This document shows positions 61,041 through 64,000 of a stretch of DNA of 64,000 bases, in pieces. Position numbers and translations under genes: made by a program. Source of the stretch: Crossiella sp. S99.2. Lineage in GTDB: Bacteria > Actinomycetota > Actinomycetes > Mycobacteriales > Pseudonocardiaceae. The stretch lies in the NCBI RefSeq assembly GCF_023094165.1, contig NZ_JALMDK010000001.1, positions 620,001 through 684,000 of the forward strand, written 5' to 3'. Within the stretch, counting starts at the first letter, position 1. Every line of letters begins with the position of its first letter. A model generated the notes under the pieces. It was not told the DNA's origin. It saw only the letters and a program-made list of their open reading frames with translations, and did not search any database.

Positions 61041-64000
61041 GTGAGCACGCTTCAGTTCAAGCGTTCGCCGCGGCTCAGCCCGCCGCGACCCCCCGGCGGC
61101 GAGGTCCACCTGGAGCCGCCGCCCGAGGTGCCCAGGGTCATCCCCGGCAACATCTTCATGAAGGTGCTGCCGTTCGTGATGATCGTCGCCTCGGTCGGCA
61201 TGATGATCTTCATGTTCCAGACCGGGGGCAAGAACCCCCAGTCGCTGCTCTTCGGCGGCATGTTCCTGATCTCGACCATCGGCATGATGGCCGGCGGCGG
61301 GATGGGCGGGGGCGGCAAGGGCCAGAAGAAGGCCGAGATGAACGAGGACCGCAAGGACTACCTGCGCTACCTCGGTCAGATGCGGCAGCGGGCCAGGGAG
61401 GCCATCGCCGAACAGCGCGCCGAGCGCGAGTGGGTGCACCCGGACCCGAAGATGCTGTGGTCGCTCACGGCCAAGAAGAGCCGCCGGATGTGGGAGCGCC
61501 GGGCCAACGACCCGGACTTCGTGCACGTGCGCATCTGCGTCGGCACCCAGCGGCTGGCCACCCGCCTGGTCCCGCCGCAGACCGGCCCGGTCGACGAGCT
61601 GGAGCCGATCTCCACGCTGGCCCTGCGCCGCTTCGTGCGCGCGCACTCGCTGGTGCCGGACCTGCCGATCTCGATCACCATGCGCGGGTTCGCCGCGATC
61701 AGCCTGCACGGGGAGCGGGAGCTGACCCGGCCGCTGGCCAGGGCCATGCTGGCCCAGCTGGCCACCTTCCACACCCCGGAGGACCTGCTCATCGCGGTGG
61801 TCACCGCGGGCAAGACCAAGGCCGAGTGGGAATGGGCGAAGTGGCTGCCGCACGCCCAGCACCCCAAGCTGGTCGACGGCATCGGCCAGCTGCGCATGAT
61901 GGCAGGCTCGCTGGCCCAGATCGAGGAGTGGCTGGACCAGCTCGAGCAGCCGCTGCGGGACCGCCAGCGGTTCACCCGCAACGCGCCGCCGAGCACCGAC
62001 GAGCCGCACATCGTGATCGTCATCGACGACGGCGACGTCACCAGGGAAGAGAACATCCTGATGACGGAGGGGTTCACCGGCGTCACGCTGCTGGATCTTT
62101 CCGACAGCCTCGGCTCGCTGGCCTCCCGGCGCGGCCTGCGCCTGGTCGTCGAGCCCACCCGGCTCGGCGCGCGCAGTGCCAGCGGGGTGGAGTGGTTCGG
62201 CGCGCCGGACGCGCTGAGCGTGGCCGAGGCCGAGGCGCTGGCCCGGCGGTTGTCCCCGTACCGCACCGCCACCGGCGGCGGCGAGGCCAACGAGGACGAG
62301 CCGTTGCTCAGCTCCAACGTTGGCCTGTTCGAGCTGCTCGGCCTGCGTGACCCGATGACCTTCGACATCGCCCAGGCCTGGCGGCCCAAGCCGATCAGCG
62401 ACCGGTTCAAGGTGCCCTTCGGCGTCGGCGAGTTCGGTCAGCCGGTCGAGCTGGACATCAAGGAGGCCGCGGTCGGCGGCATGGGCCCGCACGGCCTGTG
62501 CATCGGCGCGACCGGTTCGGGTAAGTCGGAGTTCCTGCGCACGCTGGTGCTGGGCCTGATGGCCACGCACTCCTCGGCGCAGCTCAACCTGATCCTGATC
62601 GACTTCAAGGGTGGCGCGACCTTCGCCGGCCTGGACGGCGCGGCGCACGTCGCGGCGGTCATCACCAACCTGGCGGACGACCTCACCATGGTCGACCGGA
62701 TGCGCGATGCCATCGCCGGTGAGATGAACCGGCGGCAGGAGTCGCTGAAGAACGGCGGCAACTTCAAGAACGTCTGGGACTACGAGGCCGCCCGCGAGAA
62801 GGGCGCCGACCTCGACCCGCTGCCCGCGCTGTTCATCGTCATCGACGAGTTCTCCGAGCTGCTCTCGGCCAAGCCGGACTTCATCGACCTGTTCGTCGCG
62901 ATCGGCCGGCTGGGCCGCTCGCTGCAGATCCACCTGCTGCTCGCCTCGCAGCGGCTGGAGGAGGGCAAGCTGCGCGGTCTGGACACCCACCTGTCCTACC
63001 GGGTCGGCCTCAAGACCTTCTCCGCCTCCGAATCCCGCGCGGTGCTCGGCGTCCCGGACGCCTACGAGCTGCCGTCCATCCCGGGCTCGGGCTACCTCAA
63101 GTACGGCGCGACCGAACCGATGATCCGGTTCAAGGCCTGTTACGTCTCCGGCCCGTACCGTCCGCCGGGCATGCAGGCCGTGCAGACCTCCGCACCGGTC
63201 GGCGGCGACCGCAGGCCGAAGCTGTTCGTGCCGGACTTCGTGGAGATCCCGAAGGAGCCGGTGCGGCCGGTCACGGTGGACAAGCCCAAGGAGGAGAAGA
63301 AGCCGGACGCCCCGGTGGAGCCCTCCGAACTGGACATCGTGGTGCAGCGCACCAAGAACCAGGGCCCCAAACCGCACCAGGTGTGGCTGCCGCCGTTGGT
63401 GGAACCGCCCACCCTGGACCAGTTGCTGCCGATGCTGGCCCCGACCGAGGACCGCGGGCTCACCTCGCCCGGCTTCTTCGGCAACGGGCGGCTGACGGTG
63501 CCGATCGGCGTGGTGGACAAGCCGTACGAGCAGCGCCGGGACCTGCTGTGGGCCGACCTGTCCGGCGGCGCCGGACACATGGCGGTGGCCGGTGGCCCGC
63601 AGTCGGGCAAGTCGATGGTGCTGCGCACCCTGGTGATGTCCATGGCGCTCACGCACACCCCGCAGGAGGCGCAGTTCTACTGCCTCGACTTCGGTGGCGG
63701 CACCATGGGTTCGCTGCAGGGCCTGCCGCACGTGGGTGGCGTGGCCGGGCGACTGGACCCGGACAAGGTGCGCCGGACCATCGCCGAGGTCACCTCGCTG
63801 ATGAACGAGCGCGAGCAGCGCTTCCGCGACCTCGGCATCGACTCGATGGTGGAGTTCCGCAACCGCAAGCGGCGCGGGGAGATCCCCGGCGACCTCTACG
63901 GCGACGTCTTCCTGGTCATCGACGGCTGGCTGAACTTCAAGCAGGAGTTCGAGAACCTGGAGATGCAGGTCGTCAGCATCGCCTCCCAGGGTCTGTCCTT
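61041..64000 (+). CDS. eccC: Type VII secretion ATPase EccC (3' truncated)
   Basis: The frame is open from GTG 61041 to the right edge, 986 codons, so the C-terminus is missing. Two membrane helices lie at about 37-56 and 62-82. The first FtsK/SpoIIIE-type ATPase domain has GATGSGKS at 489-496 and IDEF at 601-604 (Asp602). The second begins with GGPQSGKS at 851-858 and has a VIDGW Walker B with Asp961. EccC powers substrate recognition and export through the ESX channel; it is normally about 1300 residues with a third domain that should follow. It is divergent from eccD. Confidence 0.95.
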   Translation, partial: MSTLQFKRSPRLSPPRPPGGEVHLEPPPEVPRVIPGNIFMKVLPFVMIVASVGMMIFMFQTGGKNPQSLLFGGMFLISTIGMMAGGGMGGGGKGQKKAEMNEDRKDYLRYLGQMRQRAREAIAEQRAEREWVHPDPKMLWSLTAKKSRRMWERRANDPDFVHVRICVGTQRLATRLVPPQTGPVDELEPISTLALRRFVRAHSLVPDLPISITMRGFAAISLHGERELTRPLARAMLAQLATFHTPEDLLIAVVTAGKTKAEWEWAKWLPHAQHPKLVDGIGQLRMMAGSLAQIEEWLDQLEQPLRDRQRFTRNAPPSTDEPHIVIVIDDGDVTREENILMTEGFTGVTLLDLSDSLGSLASRRGLRLVVEPTRLGARSASGVEWFGAPDALSVAEAEALARRLSPYRTATGGGEANEDEPLLSSNVGLFELLGLRDPMTFDIAQAWRPKPISDRFKVPFGVGEFGQPVELDIKEAAVGGMGPHGLCIGATGSGKSEFLRTLVLGLMATHSSAQLNLILIDFKGGATFAGLDGAAHVAAVITNLADDLTMVDRMRDAIAGEMNRRQESLKNGGNFKNVWDYEAAREKGADLDPLPALFIVIDEFSELLSAKPDFIDLFVAIGRLGRSLQIHLLLASQRLEEGKLRGLDTHLSYRVGLKTFSASESRAVLGVPDAYELPSIPGSGYLKYGATEPMIRFKACYVSGPYRPPGMQAVQTSAPVGGDRRPKLFVPDFVEIPKEPVRPVTVDKPKEEKKPDAPVEPSELDIVVQRTKNQGPKPHQVWLPPLVEPPTLDQLLPMLAPTEDRGLTSPGFFGNGRLTVPIGVVDKPYEQRRDLLWADLSGGAGHMAVAGGPQSGKSMVLRTLVMSMALTHTPQEAQFYCLDFGGGTMGSLQGLPHVGGVAGRLDPDKVRRTIAEVTSLMNEREQRFRDLGIDSMVEFRNRKRRGEIPGDLYGDVFLVIDGWLNFKQEFENLEMQVVSIASQGLS

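Overview
This 64-kb window is high-GC actinobacterial chromosome, most likely from the family Pseudonocardiaceae (order Pseudonocardiales). The evidence is strong G/C third-position bias, frequent GTG starts, a TTG start on rpoB, a short-LID adenylate kinase, a zinc-type S14, Mce-associated membrane proteins and a complete ESX (type VII secretion) core next to truA. The genus cannot be fixed from the sequence alone.

Layout. 0-5.8 kb: the end of an Mce locus (two Mce-associated membrane proteins), a small unknown gene, a helicase-associated-domain protein with internal tandem repeats, then an 865-bp leader region carrying the rpoB promoter. 5.8-13.3 kb: rpoB and rpoC, closed by a strong bidirectional terminator. 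13.3-27.4 kb: a minus-strand accessory locus of eight tightly packed genes. Read in transcription order these are a YbaB/EbfC-like protein, a WXG100-like small protein, a giant 2600-residue modular toxin-like protein (WXG-like head, two His/Cys protease-like domains, an R-S-ExE ADP-ribosyltransferase domain and a C-terminal kinase-fold domain), a coupled 99-residue protein, a nucleoside hydrolase, a type VII-associated protein, a TNT-type NAD+ glycohydrolase-like protein and a degenerate ADP-ribosylglycohydrolase. 27.5-32.2 kb: the str operon (rpsL, rpsG, fusA, tuf). 32.6-42.3 kb: the S10/spc ribosomal cluster from rpsJ to rplO. 42.5-45.2 kb: secY, adk and map. 45.3-47.6 kb: an ECF sigma factor with its partner gene and two small membrane proteins. 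47.6-52.6 kb: infA, rpmJ, rpsM, rpsK, rpsD, rpoA, rplQ and truA. 52.6-64 kb: an ESX cluster with eccE, eccB, an EspC-like gene, a WXG100-like substrate, mycP, eccD and the first 986 codons of eccC, which runs off the window.

How it fits together. Most of the window is core transcription and translation machinery in a conserved order. The unusual part is the toxin locus inserted between rpoC and rpsL. Four of its genes carry domains that act on NAD+, ADP-ribose or nucleosides, and its secretion signals are WXG-like, which fits export by an ESX machine. The ESX cluster at 52-64 kb sits beside truA, as ESX-4 does in Mycobacterium tuberculosis, where the TNT-bearing toxin CpnT depends on ESX-4. 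A functional link between the two loci is therefore a reasonable inference but is not shown by the sequence.

Regulation visible in the DNA includes good sigma-A-like promoters before rpoB, rpsL and infA, and many GC-rich hairpins between ribosomal and RNA-polymerase genes. No rRNA, tRNA, insertion sequence, CRISPR array or replication origin was recognised.
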